DNA from: Megamonas sp. UBA1799
GTDB lineage: Bacteria > Bacillota > Negativicutes > Selenomonadales > Selenomonadaceae
Assembly (NCBI GenBank): GCA_002319815.1
Contig: DCFR01000051.1
Span: 1-49,898, forward strand
DNA length: 49,898 nt
Direction: 5' to 3'
This document shows, one piece after another, positions 7,473 through 15,306 of this stretch. The notes below the pieces were generated by a model that saw only the letters and a program-made list of their open reading frames with translations, was not told the DNA's origin and did not search any database. The stretch's first letter is position 1; every line of letters begins with the position of its first letter. A program made the translations under genes and the position numbers.

Positions 7473-8141
7473 ATGCAGCAGACAGAAACGATAGATCATC
7501 GGCCGGATCGGATTCGCGGCTTGATTTTAGCCACAGCCAAGGAATTGTTTTTGGAAGTGGGCTATGAGAAGACGACGATTCGAAAAATTGTCGAGCGTTC
7601 CGGCGTGAGTTCGGGTAGTATTTACCATTGGTACAAAAATAAAGATGAAATTTTTCAAGCGCTTATGAATGGTTTGATGAAAAGTGCCCAGCGGGTGATA
7701 CATAAGAACTTACAGCAGACATCGGCGGTGTTTCAATATGTAGCTTTCATGAGCATTGAACTGGAAGCTATGGAAGCCGATCTGGTTTTGCGCGGTATAT
7801 ACAAGGCGGCTTATACGTCCGGGGCGATGTTTGAACCGTTGGTCGAACGGCATGCACAATATACGGCGCAGCTTTTTACCGGACAATTTTCTTATGAGGC
7901 TTGTCTGGCGCGGACGATTCTTATCCGGGCTTCTATGAGCGGCTATATTCTAGTTTATGATTTTGATTCGGTACTGCAGCGGGAAGAGATGCGCCGCTTG
8001 CTTTTGATTTCTGCACTGCATATGTATGAGGTGCCGCAAAAAACGATGGTTCATGTTCTGGAGGAGATCAGGCAGCATAAAGACTTGCTGGTTCGATGCG
8101 GACGGGAACTGTTGGAGGATTTTGACAAGTCTATGCGATAA
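7473..8141 (+). CDS. TetR/AcrR family transcriptional regulator
   Basis: A 222-residue repressor. The N-terminal TetR DNA-binding domain (about residues 12-60) includes ILATAKELFLEVGYEKTTIR, IVERSGVSSGSIYHWYKNKDEIF, which is the family's helix-turn-helix; the rest is a ligand/dimer domain without recognisable specificity. The chosen ATG (7473) lies 7 nt after GGAGG; the ATG two codons earlier (7467) is too close to it. The gene sits directly behind a strong palindrome (7425-7458), 12 nt ahead of two permease genes. It probably represses itself and the exporter in response to the exported compound (inference from gene order). Confidence 0.92.
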   Translation: MQQTETIDHRPDRIRGLILATAKELFLEVGYEKTTIRKIVERSGVSSGSIYHWYKNKDEIFQALMNGLMKSAQRVIHKNLQQTSAVFQYVAFMSIELEAMEADLVLRGIYKAAYTSGAMFEPLVERHAQYTAQLFTGQFSYEACLARTILIRASMSGYILVYDFDSVLQREEMRRLLLISALHMYEVPQKTMVHVLEEIRQHKDLLVRCGRELLEDFDKSMR

Positions 8142-8153
8142 GGAGGAAAAACG

Positions 8154-9332
8154 ATGTTGGAGGAGATGTGCCAGGAATGGCAGAAAATGCGGCGGGGCCG
8201 GGTTCCTATCGCTGGCTTGATCGTTTTGGTTCCGCTTTTGTATACCTTGCTGTTTGGCGCGGTTTACAGCAAAAATTCTGTGACGGATATTCCATTGGTC
8301 GTTCTGGATGAAGATCAGACAACGCTTTCGCGCCAGCTGATTCAAGTTTATGCTGATTCCGAAAAGTTTAGCATTGTGCATCAGACAAATCGCGAAGAAG
8401 ATGCACAAGAGGTATTGCAAAATGGAACCGCGCTGGCCGCGCTGGAAATACCGGTTGATTTTCAGAAAGATATTGAGACGGGGCGGCAGCCGACAGCGGC
8501 TTTTGTGGTAAACTCTGCTAACAATATTTTCGGCAATGTGGCGCTGCTTGCGTCGTGGGAGCTCAATCGTAATTTTTCCATTGCCGTGGGGCAAAAGCTT
8601 CTGGAAGGAATCAATGTTTTGCCGGGTGATGCGATGGATGCGGCTTATCCGATTCATATCGGCGTCCGGATTCTGGGCAATCCGACGGCTGGCTTTGCCG
8701 ATTTTATTTTGGCGGGATTGAGCGCTAATGGGGCGCAGATTGGTTTGATGATCACCGTGACTCCACTGCTGACCATTCTTTTGGCGCGGCGCAAAGCTGC
8801 GGCCGCGTCGGCTTGGAAAGTCATGCTGGGACGACTGATTCCGTATTTTGCCGTGTCGTTTCCCGCGCTCCTGCTGTCCTTATTGCTGGCCGGCGGTTTG
8901 TTTGCAGTACCGATGCGGGGTACCTGGTGGCAGGTTGCGGTATTGTCGGGCAGTTTCCTTTATTTCGTTCTGGGGGTACTGATGATTTTTTCCGTATTGA
9001 GTCCGGATGCCGTAATGGCCGTACAGCTGCCGTTGTTTTATATTATGCCCAGCATCCTTTACAGTGGATTGTCCTGGCCGATGGAATCCATGACAGCCGG
9101 CACGCGTCTGTATGCCGCCTGTATGCCGATGACGTATTTGGCCGGCACTTTGCGGGATGTTATGCTGCTTGGCGTATCGCCTGATTTTTGGCTGAACACA
9201 GGGCGGATGCTGCTTTATGGAACTGTCTGTCTGCTGCTGGCCGGCGGCGTTTTTTCCTGGCGTTGGCGGCGTCAGGCGCGTTCGTTCAAAACGGAACCTG
9301 AGACAGGAGATGATTCGCCATGTATGGAATGA
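8154..9332 (+). CDS. ABC-2 type transporter permease, first of a pair
   Basis: A 392-residue membrane protein with the ABC-2 permease layout: one N-terminal helix (about 18-38), a large extracytoplasmic domain (about 40-175) and five or six C-terminal helices. Typical family segments are IPLVVLDEDQTTLSRQLIQ after helix 1 and LNTGRMLLYG near the end. The start follows AAGGAGG at good distance. It overlaps the next permease gene by 13 nt, so the two proteins probably form a heterodimer in the inner membrane, like YbhS/YbhR. No ATP-binding subunit and no HlyD adaptor gene lie next to it, which is unusual. The transported compound is unknown; drug or toxic metabolite export is the usual role. Confidence 0.85.
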   Translation: MLEEMCQEWQKMRRGRVPIAGLIVLVPLLYTLLFGAVYSKNSVTDIPLVVLDEDQTTLSRQLIQVYADSEKFSIVHQTNREEDAQEVLQNGTALAALEIPVDFQKDIETGRQPTAAFVVNSANNIFGNVALLASWELNRNFSIAVGQKLLEGINVLPGDAMDAAYPIHIGVRILGNPTAGFADFILAGLSANGAQIGLMITVTPLLTILLARRKAAAASAWKVMLGRLIPYFAVSFPALLLSLLLAGGLFAVPMRGTWWQVAVLSGSFLYFVLGVLMIFSVLSPDAVMAVQLPLFYIMPSILYSGLSWPMESMTAGTRLYAACMPMTYLAGTLRDVMLLGVSPDFWLNTGRMLLYGTVCLLLAGGVFSWRWRRQARSFKTEPETGDDSPCME

Positions 9333-10486
9333 AGGCCGTTGGTAAACTTTTATGGCATGAAGCAGAATATTGTTTTCGTGATCCGCGCCGATTTATTTTT
9401 TTGTTTGGGGCTTCCATTATTTATATGTTTATTTTTGGCAGCCTTTATGCGCCAGGGGTGGTCAAGTCAGTTCCTGCTGTATTCTGTGATGAAGATCAGT
9501 CGGCTTTCAGCCGGCATTATTTACGGGATCTGGCCGATAATGATTCTTTTGGCGACCCACTCTATGTCAGCACGGAGGAACAACTGCGGCAGGCGCTGCG
9601 GGAAAAGCAGGGCAGTATCGGCGTGCTGGTGCCAAAATATTTTTCCCGGGATATTAAGGCCGGCAGCCATACGACGGTGTTATTCTTTTTTAATGGAAAG
9701 AACCTGGTTACGACCAGTATCGTGGCCAGAGACGGCGAGCATGTTACGGAGACCTTTTCCAATAAAGTGGCGTCGCAGCAGTTAGCGCTTCGTTCTTCGG
9801 TCGATGAGCAAAGTTTGCTGCAAAAAATTGAACCGATGGAAACCGGGCTGCGCGTCATCGGCAATACGTCGCAGACCTATAGTTGGTTTTTTGTCATCGG
9901 GCTGGCGATTGCTGCTTATCAGCAGGGGTTGTTTTTTGCCGGGGCGGCTTCGTTGTTTCAGGTGGAAACCGCAGAATGGCAAAAATATCCGGCGGGGCTG
10001 CGGACCAGGGTGAAGATGCTTTTTGTCTGGCTGATGGCTATGTTTTCGTTCGTTTTGATGCTGGGGGTTATGCATTCGTTTTGGGAGGTGCCGCTGCGGG
10101 GCGGTCATTTATGGTCGGTGCTGGCGCTGGGGGCTGCTTTTGCTTTGGCGGTTACCGGGTTGGGGTTTCTGTGGTCGGCTTGTTTTGAGCAGGAATTAGG
10201 CTTCGCCCGTGTTTCGCTGCTGTATCCAGTGGTTGGTTTTATCCTGTCGGGTTATACCTGGCCGCTGCTGGCGATGCCAAAGAGCCTTCAGCTGCTGGCG
10301 TACGTTTTGCCGCAAACCTGGATGATGAATACTTTTCGCGATTTGCTGCTGGTAGGGTCTGTCGCCGAGGTGTGGGGGGCGATAAAAGTTTTATCGCTTA
10401 TGGGGTTGACGTTTTGCCTGCTCGCTGGAATTTTTGTCCGCCGGCGTCTGCAAAGATTGTCCGGAGCGGCGACGGTTTTTTCTTGA
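9320..10486 (+). CDS. ABC-2 type transporter permease, second of a pair
   Basis: A 388-residue protein with the same layout as its upstream neighbour: an N-terminal helix (about 25-45), an extracytoplasmic domain (about 50-185) with SVPAVFCDEDQSAFSRHYL at its start, and a helical C-terminal half. The ATG lies inside the end of the previous gene (13-nt overlap) with AGGAGA upstream, indicating translational coupling. The two share the DEDQ...SR motif after helix 1, so they look like diverged duplicates. No terminator is evident after the stop; a 104-bp gap with a promoter-like TATAAT leads to the next tetR. It probably forms the membrane core of an exporter; the energising subunit must be elsewhere if it is a true ABC system. 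Confidence 0.85.
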   Translation: MYGMKAVGKLLWHEAEYCFRDPRRFIFLFGASIIYMFIFGSLYAPGVVKSVPAVFCDEDQSAFSRHYLRDLADNDSFGDPLYVSTEEQLRQALREKQGSIGVLVPKYFSRDIKAGSHTTVLFFFNGKNLVTTSIVARDGEHVTETFSNKVASQQLALRSSVDEQSLLQKIEPMETGLRVIGNTSQTYSWFFVIGLAIAAYQQGLFFAGAASLFQVETAEWQKYPAGLRTRVKMLFVWLMAMFSFVLMLGVMHSFWEVPLRGGHLWSVLALGAAFALAVTGLGFLWSACFEQELGFARVSLLYPVVGFILSGYTWPLLAMPKSLQLLAYVLPQTWMMNTFRDLLLVGSVAEVWGAIKVLSLMGLTFCLLAGIFVRRRLQRLSGAATVFS

Positions 10487-10549
10487 GACAGAATCGTTTT
10501 CAGAAGTGATGAATTGTTTTATGCTCTTTTAAAATGAATGGTTTTCATA

Positions 10550-10555
10550 TATAAT
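10550..10555 (+). promoter_or_regulatory. Candidate -10 element for the second tetR operon
   Basis: TATAAT at 10550-10555 lies 35 bp before the ATG at 10591. No good -35 is visible 16-18 bp upstream. A small inverted repeat, ATGAA-N5-TTCAT, at about 10534-10548 directly precedes it and could be an operator. Evidence is limited to sequence match and position. Confidence 0.4.
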
Positions 10556-10590
10556 GGATACAGAGAGATTGAAATGGAGGAATATATAAT

Positions 10591-11199
10591 ATGAAAATTA
10601 TGGGACGTCGGGAGCGGAAAAAGCTGCAGTCCCGGCAGACAATTCTGGCGGCAGCGGTAAAACAGTTTACGGCGCAGGGCGTTCGGGAAACTTCGATTGC
10701 CGATATTATGAATGCGGCCGATTTGGGAATCGGTACTTTTTACAATTATTTTGAGTCGAAGGACGCCGTGCTCATGTGTTTACTGGAAGGGCTGGTAGCG
10801 GAACTTCGCACCGCAGTTGATGAATTGCTGCAGGCGAATCGTTCGGCATCGGAAGTTCTGGAGAGCGCGGTGGTAAAGACCGGGCGTCTGCTGATGGACA
10901 ACCGTTTCGTTTTGCCGCTGTTTTTAAGTGCGGCGGGTGAAGCGGCGCGTCCGGCTGGCAAGCGGGACAAGGAGGCGCCGGCGCCAGCTTTTAAATCTAT
11001 TTTTCAGGAGATTATTTGTAAGGGACAGGTCGACGGCGAATTCCGGCAGGATATTCCATCGGAAGTAGTGACGGAGATGTTTCACTCGATCTTTCAAGCG
11101 GCGGCGTTCAGCCGATTGGAGATTTCTTTTATGGAGAATGTACAGCTTAAAGTCCGGCTTATTCTCAGCGGGTTAACAGCACATAATAAAGCGGAATGA
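10591..11199 (+). CDS. TetR/AcrR family transcriptional regulator
   Basis: A 202-residue TetR-type regulator with the DNA-binding domain at about residues 10-58: ILAAAVKQFTAQGVRETSIA, then IMNAADLGIGTFYNYFESKDAV. The C-terminal domain is unrecognised. GGAGG lies 10 nt before the ATG at 10591; an ATG three codons later is equally plausible. The stop is 9 nt before nirJ1, so this regulator is the first gene of the nirJ operon, not simply a neighbour of the upstream exporter. It may sense haem, porphyrin or iron status, or it may act on the permease pair; the sequence does not decide. Confidence 0.9.
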   Translation: MKIMGRRERKKLQSRQTILAAAVKQFTAQGVRETSIADIMNAADLGIGTFYNYFESKDAVLMCLLEGLVAELRTAVDELLQANRSASEVLESAVVKTGRLLMDNRFVLPLFLSAAGEAARPAGKRDKEAPAPAFKSIFQEIICKGQVDGEFRQDIPSEVVTEMFHSIFQAAAFSRLEISFMENVQLKVRLILSGLTAHNKAE

Positions 11200-11208
11200 G
11201 GCGAAGTG

Positions 11209-12399
11209 ATGATTAGTGTTACGAAGCTTTTGTTTGCTACTGATTATGATGGGGACAAACTGCGCTATACAAGCAGTGCGCATCAGATGAAGCATGGGGC
11301 GGCGGCCGGTATGGGACCGGTTGTCGTTTGGAATTCAACGCAAACCTGTAATTTACATTGTTGTCATTGTTATATGGATTCTGATGCCAGGACATATGAG
11401 GATGAGCTGACAACGGCGGAAGCCAAGCAATTTATTGACGATCTGGCAGCTTTTCGGGTACCGGCGCTGTTGTTTTCCGGCGGCGAACCTTTGCTGCGCC
11501 CGGATTTTTTTGAGCTGGCCGATTATGCCGCTTCGCATGGGGTCAGACCGACGCTGTCAACGAATGGAACGATGATTACACCGGAGCTGGCCCGCCGTAT
11601 TCAGAAAATCGGTGTGGCTTATGTGGGGGTTTCATTGGATGGCCTGCGGGAAGTCAATGATACGTTTCGCGGGAAAGCAGGCGCTTATGCGGCGGCTATG
11701 CAGGGCATAGAGAATTGTGTTGCGGCCGGGCAGCGGGTTGGTCTTCGCTTCACCATAAACCATCACAATGTGATGGAACTGGACCGCATCTTTGATTTTA
11801 TTGAAGCGGAAAAAATAGACCGGGTTTGTTTTTATCATCTGGTTTATTCGGGGCGCGGCGAGGCTATGGTAGCAGATGATGTGACGCCGGCGGAGTCGCG
11901 TAGGGCCATGGATACGATTTTGGCTAGGACAAGAGATTTTGAAGCGCGCGGGCTGAAAAAAGAAATCTTGACGGTCGATAATCATTGCGATGGGATTTAT
12001 ATGTATCTTCAGGCCAAAGCGGCGGGAGATGAACCGTTGGCGGAGCAGATCTGGAAATTCATCGCGATGAATGGCGGCAACCGGTCGGGAATTGCATTTG
12101 CCGAGGTGGATCCACAAGGGTATGTGCACCCCGATCAATTTACGCAGCATCATACTTTTGGCAATGTAAAGGAACGGCCCTTTGGCGAAATATGGACGGA
12201 TATGTCGCAGCCGATTCTGGCCGGACTGAAGGACCGCAAACCGTTGTTGAAAGGACGCTGCGCGCAATGCCGGTTTTTGTCGGTTTGCAACGGTAATTTT
12301 CGCACGCGGGCCGAAGCCAGAACCGGGGATTTTTGGCAGTCGGATCCGGCCTGCTATCTGACGGATGAGGAGATCGGACGCAAGGAGGTTGGAAAATGA
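11209..12399 (+). CDS. nirJ1: NirJ1-type radical SAM protein (AhbC-like, sirohaem-dependent haem pathway)
   Basis: A 396-residue radical SAM/SPASM enzyme. The SAM [4Fe-4S] motif is C47-x3-C51-x2-C54 in TCNLHCCHCY, followed by the SAM-binding GGEPLLRPD. The C-terminal part has the auxiliary cluster cysteines CAQCRFLSVC and a later Cys. The opening ISVTKLL plus GPVVVWNSTQTCN is characteristic of NirJ1, annotated as putative haem d1 biosynthesis but related to AhbC, which removes acetate side chains of didecarboxysirohaem to give Fe-coproporphyrin III. The ATG at 11209 follows GAGG; a GTG one codon earlier is less likely. Its stop overlaps the nirJ2 start (ATGA). Sirohaem decarboxylase genes (ahbAB/nirD-like) are not in the window. 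Confidence 0.85.
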   Translation: MISVTKLLFATDYDGDKLRYTSSAHQMKHGAAAGMGPVVVWNSTQTCNLHCCHCYMDSDARTYEDELTTAEAKQFIDDLAAFRVPALLFSGGEPLLRPDFFELADYAASHGVRPTLSTNGTMITPELARRIQKIGVAYVGVSLDGLREVNDTFRGKAGAYAAAMQGIENCVAAGQRVGLRFTINHHNVMELDRIFDFIEAEKIDRVCFYHLVYSGRGEAMVADDVTPAESRRAMDTILARTRDFEARGLKKEILTVDNHCDGIYMYLQAKAAGDEPLAEQIWKFIAMNGGNRSGIAFAEVDPQGYVHPDQFTQHHTFGNVKERPFGEIWTDMSQPILAGLKDRKPLLKGRCAQCRFLSVCNGNFRTRAEARTGDFWQSDPACYLTDEEIGRKEVGK

Positions 12400-13388
12400 T
12401 TATTTCCTGGAATACAACCAATGCCTGCAATATGCATTGCGCGCATTGCTACCGTGATGCGGGCTGCCAGGCAGAGGATGAGCTTTCCACGGCGGAAGGC
12501 AAACAAATGCTGACGGAAATCGCCCGGGCTGGTTTTAAAATCATGATATTTTCCGGCGGCGAACCTTTGCTGCGTCCAGATATTATCGAGCTGGTGCAGC
12601 ATGCTTCCAACTTGGGGCTGCGGCCGGTGTTCGGCACGAACGGCACGCTGATTACGCCGGAGATGGCCGCGAAGCTGAAAGCGGCCGGCACCATGGGAGT
12701 GGGGATTTCGCTGGATTCACTGGATGCTGCAAAACATGACCGTTTTCGTGATTTTCCGCATGCCTGGGAGGGCGCGGTGCGCGGGATGAGAAACTGCCGG
12801 GCGGCCGGACTGCCTTTTCAGATACATACGACGGTGATGGATTGGAATGCTTCTGAACTGGAAGCAATCACGGATTTTGCCGTGGCCGAGAAAGCGGTAG
12901 CACATCATTTTTTCTTTCTCGTTCCCACGGGACGGGCGGCGACGATTGAGGCGGAGTCTTTGCGGGCCGAGGCTTATGAGGATGTACTGACGCGCATTAT
13001 GAAGAAACAGCAGACGGTGGATATTGAGCTGAAGCCGACCTGCGCGCCGCAGTTCCTGCGCATTGCGGCGCAGATGGGCATGAAAACGCGGTTTCGCCGC
13101 GGCTGCCTGGCCGGGACGGCGTATTGTATCGTGAGCCCGCGCGGCAAGGTACAGCCGTGCGCATATCTCAATATGGAGATCGGCGATGTGCGCCGGCAGC
13201 CGTTTGATGAGATCTGGCGTACGAGCGAGGTGCTGCAGCGGCTGCGGACTATGGATTACGCTGGCGGCTGCGGCAGCTGTGATTATAAACGGGTCTGCGG
13301 CGGCTGCCGGGCGCGGGCGGCGTATTATCATGAAGGGGACTATATGGCGGAGGAGCCGTGGTGCCTGTATCATGGAAGAAAAGGATAA
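12396..13388 (+). CDS. nirJ2: NirJ2-type radical SAM protein (AhbD-like haem synthase)
   Basis: A 330-residue radical SAM/SPASM enzyme starting at the ATGA overlap with nirJ1, with AAGGAGG upstream. The SAM cluster motif is C11-x3-C15-x2-C18 in CNMHCAHCYR, followed by FSGGEPLLRPD. Auxiliary cluster cysteines appear as RRGCLAG, CGSCDYKRVCGGC and a terminal EPWC. The pair NirJ1+NirJ2 occurs in Clostridia, Heliobacteria and Negativicutes; the second member is related to AhbD, which oxidatively decarboxylates Fe-coproporphyrin III to haem. Function as haem synthase is inferred from family and pairing; other SPASM enzymes modify peptides, but no precursor peptide gene is seen here. Confidence 0.83.
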   Translation: MIISWNTTNACNMHCAHCYRDAGCQAEDELSTAEGKQMLTEIARAGFKIMIFSGGEPLLRPDIIELVQHASNLGLRPVFGTNGTLITPEMAAKLKAAGTMGVGISLDSLDAAKHDRFRDFPHAWEGAVRGMRNCRAAGLPFQIHTTVMDWNASELEAITDFAVAEKAVAHHFFFLVPTGRAATIEAESLRAEAYEDVLTRIMKKQQTVDIELKPTCAPQFLRIAAQMGMKTRFRRGCLAGTAYCIVSPRGKVQPCAYLNMEIGDVRRQPFDEIWRTSEVLQRLRTMDYAGGCGSCDYKRVCGGCRARAAYYHEGDYMAEEPWCLYHGRKG

Positions 13389-13400
13389 GGATGTGGATCG

Positions 13401-14219
13401 ATGATTCGGTTGATTTTTTCTGATATGGATGGCACGCTGCTGGATGAAAATGGGCAGATGCCGCCGGAATTCGACGCAGTGATGGCGCAGCTGAAGGAAC
13501 GCGGTGCCTTGTTTGCCCCGGCGAGTGGGCGGCAGTATTACGCTTTGCTGCGGCAGATGAAACGGTATCAGGATGAGTTTATTTTTGTGGCTGAGAACGG
13601 CACGTTTGTGGCCCGGCAGGATGAGGAGCTTTTTTCCAGCGTGATACCGCCGGCAGCCGTGCAGGCGATTTTGCGCCGGGCCGATGCGCTGCCGGAGGTT
13701 TTTCCGGTTTTGTGCGGCAAGCGGCTGGCTTATGTGCGGCCGGAATGGCAGCCGTATGTTTCCAACATGACACAATATTTTACCCGGTATGAGATGGTTG
13801 ACGATCTGGAGAGCGTGGCGGCCGGGCAGGATATCATTAAAGTGGCTTTGTGCGATTGTGCGCATGGCGAAGCGGAGCAGCGAATTTATCCGGCGATGCA
13901 GGGGTTCCCCGAGGAGCTTAAAGTTGTGCTCAGCAGTAATTATTGGGTTGATGTCATGAATGCCGGCGTTAACAAAGGGACAGCAGTACAGGAACTGCAG
14001 CGGCGGCTGGGCATAGCCCCGGAAGAATGCGCGGCCTTCGGCGATTATCTGAATGACGCCGAGATGCTGGCTGCCGTCGGTTATGGTTTCGCAATGGAAA
14101 ATGCACATCCGGATGTAAAAAAAATCGCGCGCTATCGGGCTTTAAGTAATAAAGAACATGGCGTTATGCGAAAACTGCAGGAACTTTTGGCCCAGGGGCG
14201 GATCGGCGAATCCCAATGA
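13401..14219 (+). CDS. HAD superfamily hydrolase, Cof-type (HAD-IIB)
   Basis: A 272-residue cytoplasmic phosphatase-like protein. Motif I is FSDMDGTLLD with the nucleophilic Asp8, motif II is the Ser in APASGRQY, and the end carries NKGTAVQELQRRLG with the Lys of motif III and AFGDYLNDAEML with the acidic pair of motif IV. Cof-type enzymes remove phosphate from sugar phosphates, nucleotides or coenzymes; the substrate here is not predictable. It begins 12 nt after nirJ2 and is probably co-transcribed with it, but no link to haem synthesis is known. Confidence 0.88.
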   Translation: MIRLIFSDMDGTLLDENGQMPPEFDAVMAQLKERGALFAPASGRQYYALLRQMKRYQDEFIFVAENGTFVARQDEELFSSVIPPAAVQAILRRADALPEVFPVLCGKRLAYVRPEWQPYVSNMTQYFTRYEMVDDLESVAAGQDIIKVALCDCAHGEAEQRIYPAMQGFPEELKVVLSSNYWVDVMNAGVNKGTAVQELQRRLGIAPEECAAFGDYLNDAEMLAAVGYGFAMENAHPDVKKIARYRALSNKEHGVMRKLQELLAQGRIGESQ

Positions 14220-14297
14220 TAAATTTTCAAGCGGTTTCCAGCTGAAACGGTTATAATAAGGCAAACAGCAGAAAAAGGCAGCGGGGAGGCAGATGCC

Positions 14298-15149
14298 GTG
14301 AAGATGGATTATCATATGCATTTTGAACATGGCGCCTATGATTTTGACTGGGTGCAGGGATTTTTTGATGCGGCCAAGCAGCGCGGACTGGATGAAATTG
14401 GCATTTCGGAGCATAGCCATGGATTTAAGGAGTTTGCGCCGCTTTATTATGAAGACCTGATCTTGGATGATTCGCCGGTTGGAACCTTTCAGAAACAGTG
14501 GTTGAAAAAGAAAAAATTTATGTATACGCTGGATCAGTATATTGATTTCATGAATGAGCTGAAGCGGCGGGGGCATGCGGTCAAAACCGGCATTGAGGTC
14601 TGCAACTTTCAGAATCAGGAGCAGGTGGCGGCGATTCTGGGCAAATATAAGTTTGATTATATTATCGGGTCTATTCATTTTCTACATGGCTGGGCGTATG
14701 ATTCGGCGGAAATTAAAGCGGAATGGCAGCAGCACAGCCTGACAGAAATTTATACTTGGTATGCGGAGGAAGTGGAACATCTTTGCGCTTCTGGTTTGTA
14801 TGATGTGCTGGGGCATCCGTTCAATATCCGCCTGTTCCGGTTTTTACCTGATTTCGATGTGACACCTTATCTGCTTCGTGTTGCCAGGGCGCTTCGTAAA
14901 GCTCATATGGCCGTGGATATCAATACCGGTACTTTTTACCGCTATCCGATTGCCGAGATTTCGCCCTATCCGGATTTTATGAAGATTGCCGCGCAATATG
15001 AACTGCCGGTCATTACTTCTTCCGACGCACATGAACCGGAAGACTGCGGTCGCTATGTTGACGATGCGATTGCTTATGCGGGCAAATTTGGCTGGACTCA
15101 GTCCCTGCGTTTCACCGATCGCCGCCGGGAGCTGGTTCCTCTGGGATAA
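14298..15149 (+). CDS. PHP-domain phosphoesterase, histidinol-phosphatase (HisK/HisJ) family
   Basis: A 283-residue PHP domain protein. The metal-binding motifs are DYHMHFEHG near residue 4, the EHSHGF segment near 39, HPF near 173 and SSDAHEPED near 243. This matches the Gram-positive type histidinol-phosphatase family, but other PHP phosphoesterases look alike and no his genes are adjacent, so the substrate is uncertain. The GTG at 14298 lies 8 nt behind GGGGAGG and was preferred to the ATG two codons later. There is a 78-nt gap from the HAD gene with no terminator, so co-transcription is possible. Confidence 0.8.
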   Translation: MKMDYHMHFEHGAYDFDWVQGFFDAAKQRGLDEIGISEHSHGFKEFAPLYYEDLILDDSPVGTFQKQWLKKKKFMYTLDQYIDFMNELKRRGHAVKTGIEVCNFQNQEQVAAILGKYKFDYIIGSIHFLHGWAYDSAEIKAEWQQHSLTEIYTWYAEEVEHLCASGLYDVLGHPFNIRLFRFLPDFDVTPYLLRVARALRKAHMAVDINTGTFYRYPIAEISPYPDFMKIAAQYELPVITSSDAHEPEDCGRYVDDAIAYAGKFGWTQSLRFTDRRRELVPLG

Positions 15150-15243
15150 GCGGGCGGCGCCGGGGGCAGGGTTCCTTTCTACGGGGCCTGCGGCCTAAAG
15201 CAGGTCCTGACGTCGGAACGGGGACGTGTTGCGCCTGTTTTCG

Positions 15244-15272
15244 TTGACAGGCGTCAGGGTGTGATGTAGAAT
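15244..15272 (+). promoter_or_regulatory. Promoter of the wecA/tagO-like gene
   Basis: TTGACA at 15244-15249 and TAGAAT at 15267-15272 are 17 bp apart, about 35 bp before the start codon. A 6-bp inverted repeat (CGCCTG/CAGGCG) overlaps the -35 box and might bind a regulator; this is weak. Confidence 0.75.
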
Positions 15273-15306
15273 AGGAAATTGTAAAGAAAAGGGGTGCAGC
15301 TTTAAG

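Noticed and set aside
11209..13388. Peptide-modifying (RiPP) radical SAM system
   Set aside because: Two SPASM-type radical SAM enzymes could suggest it, but no short precursor peptide gene or RRE domain is nearby and both proteins match the NirJ1/NirJ2 pattern.
12717..14108. Long minus-strand open frame (over 460 codons) opposite nirJ2 and the HAD gene
   Set aside because: It is a mirror frame of two well-recognised plus-strand genes, rich in His, Arg and Ile from reversed codons, with no start signal and no family motif.
13401..15149. Histidine biosynthesis operon
   Set aside because: A PHP histidinol-phosphatase-like gene and a HAD phosphatase are adjacent, but no other his gene is present, so no pathway was claimed.
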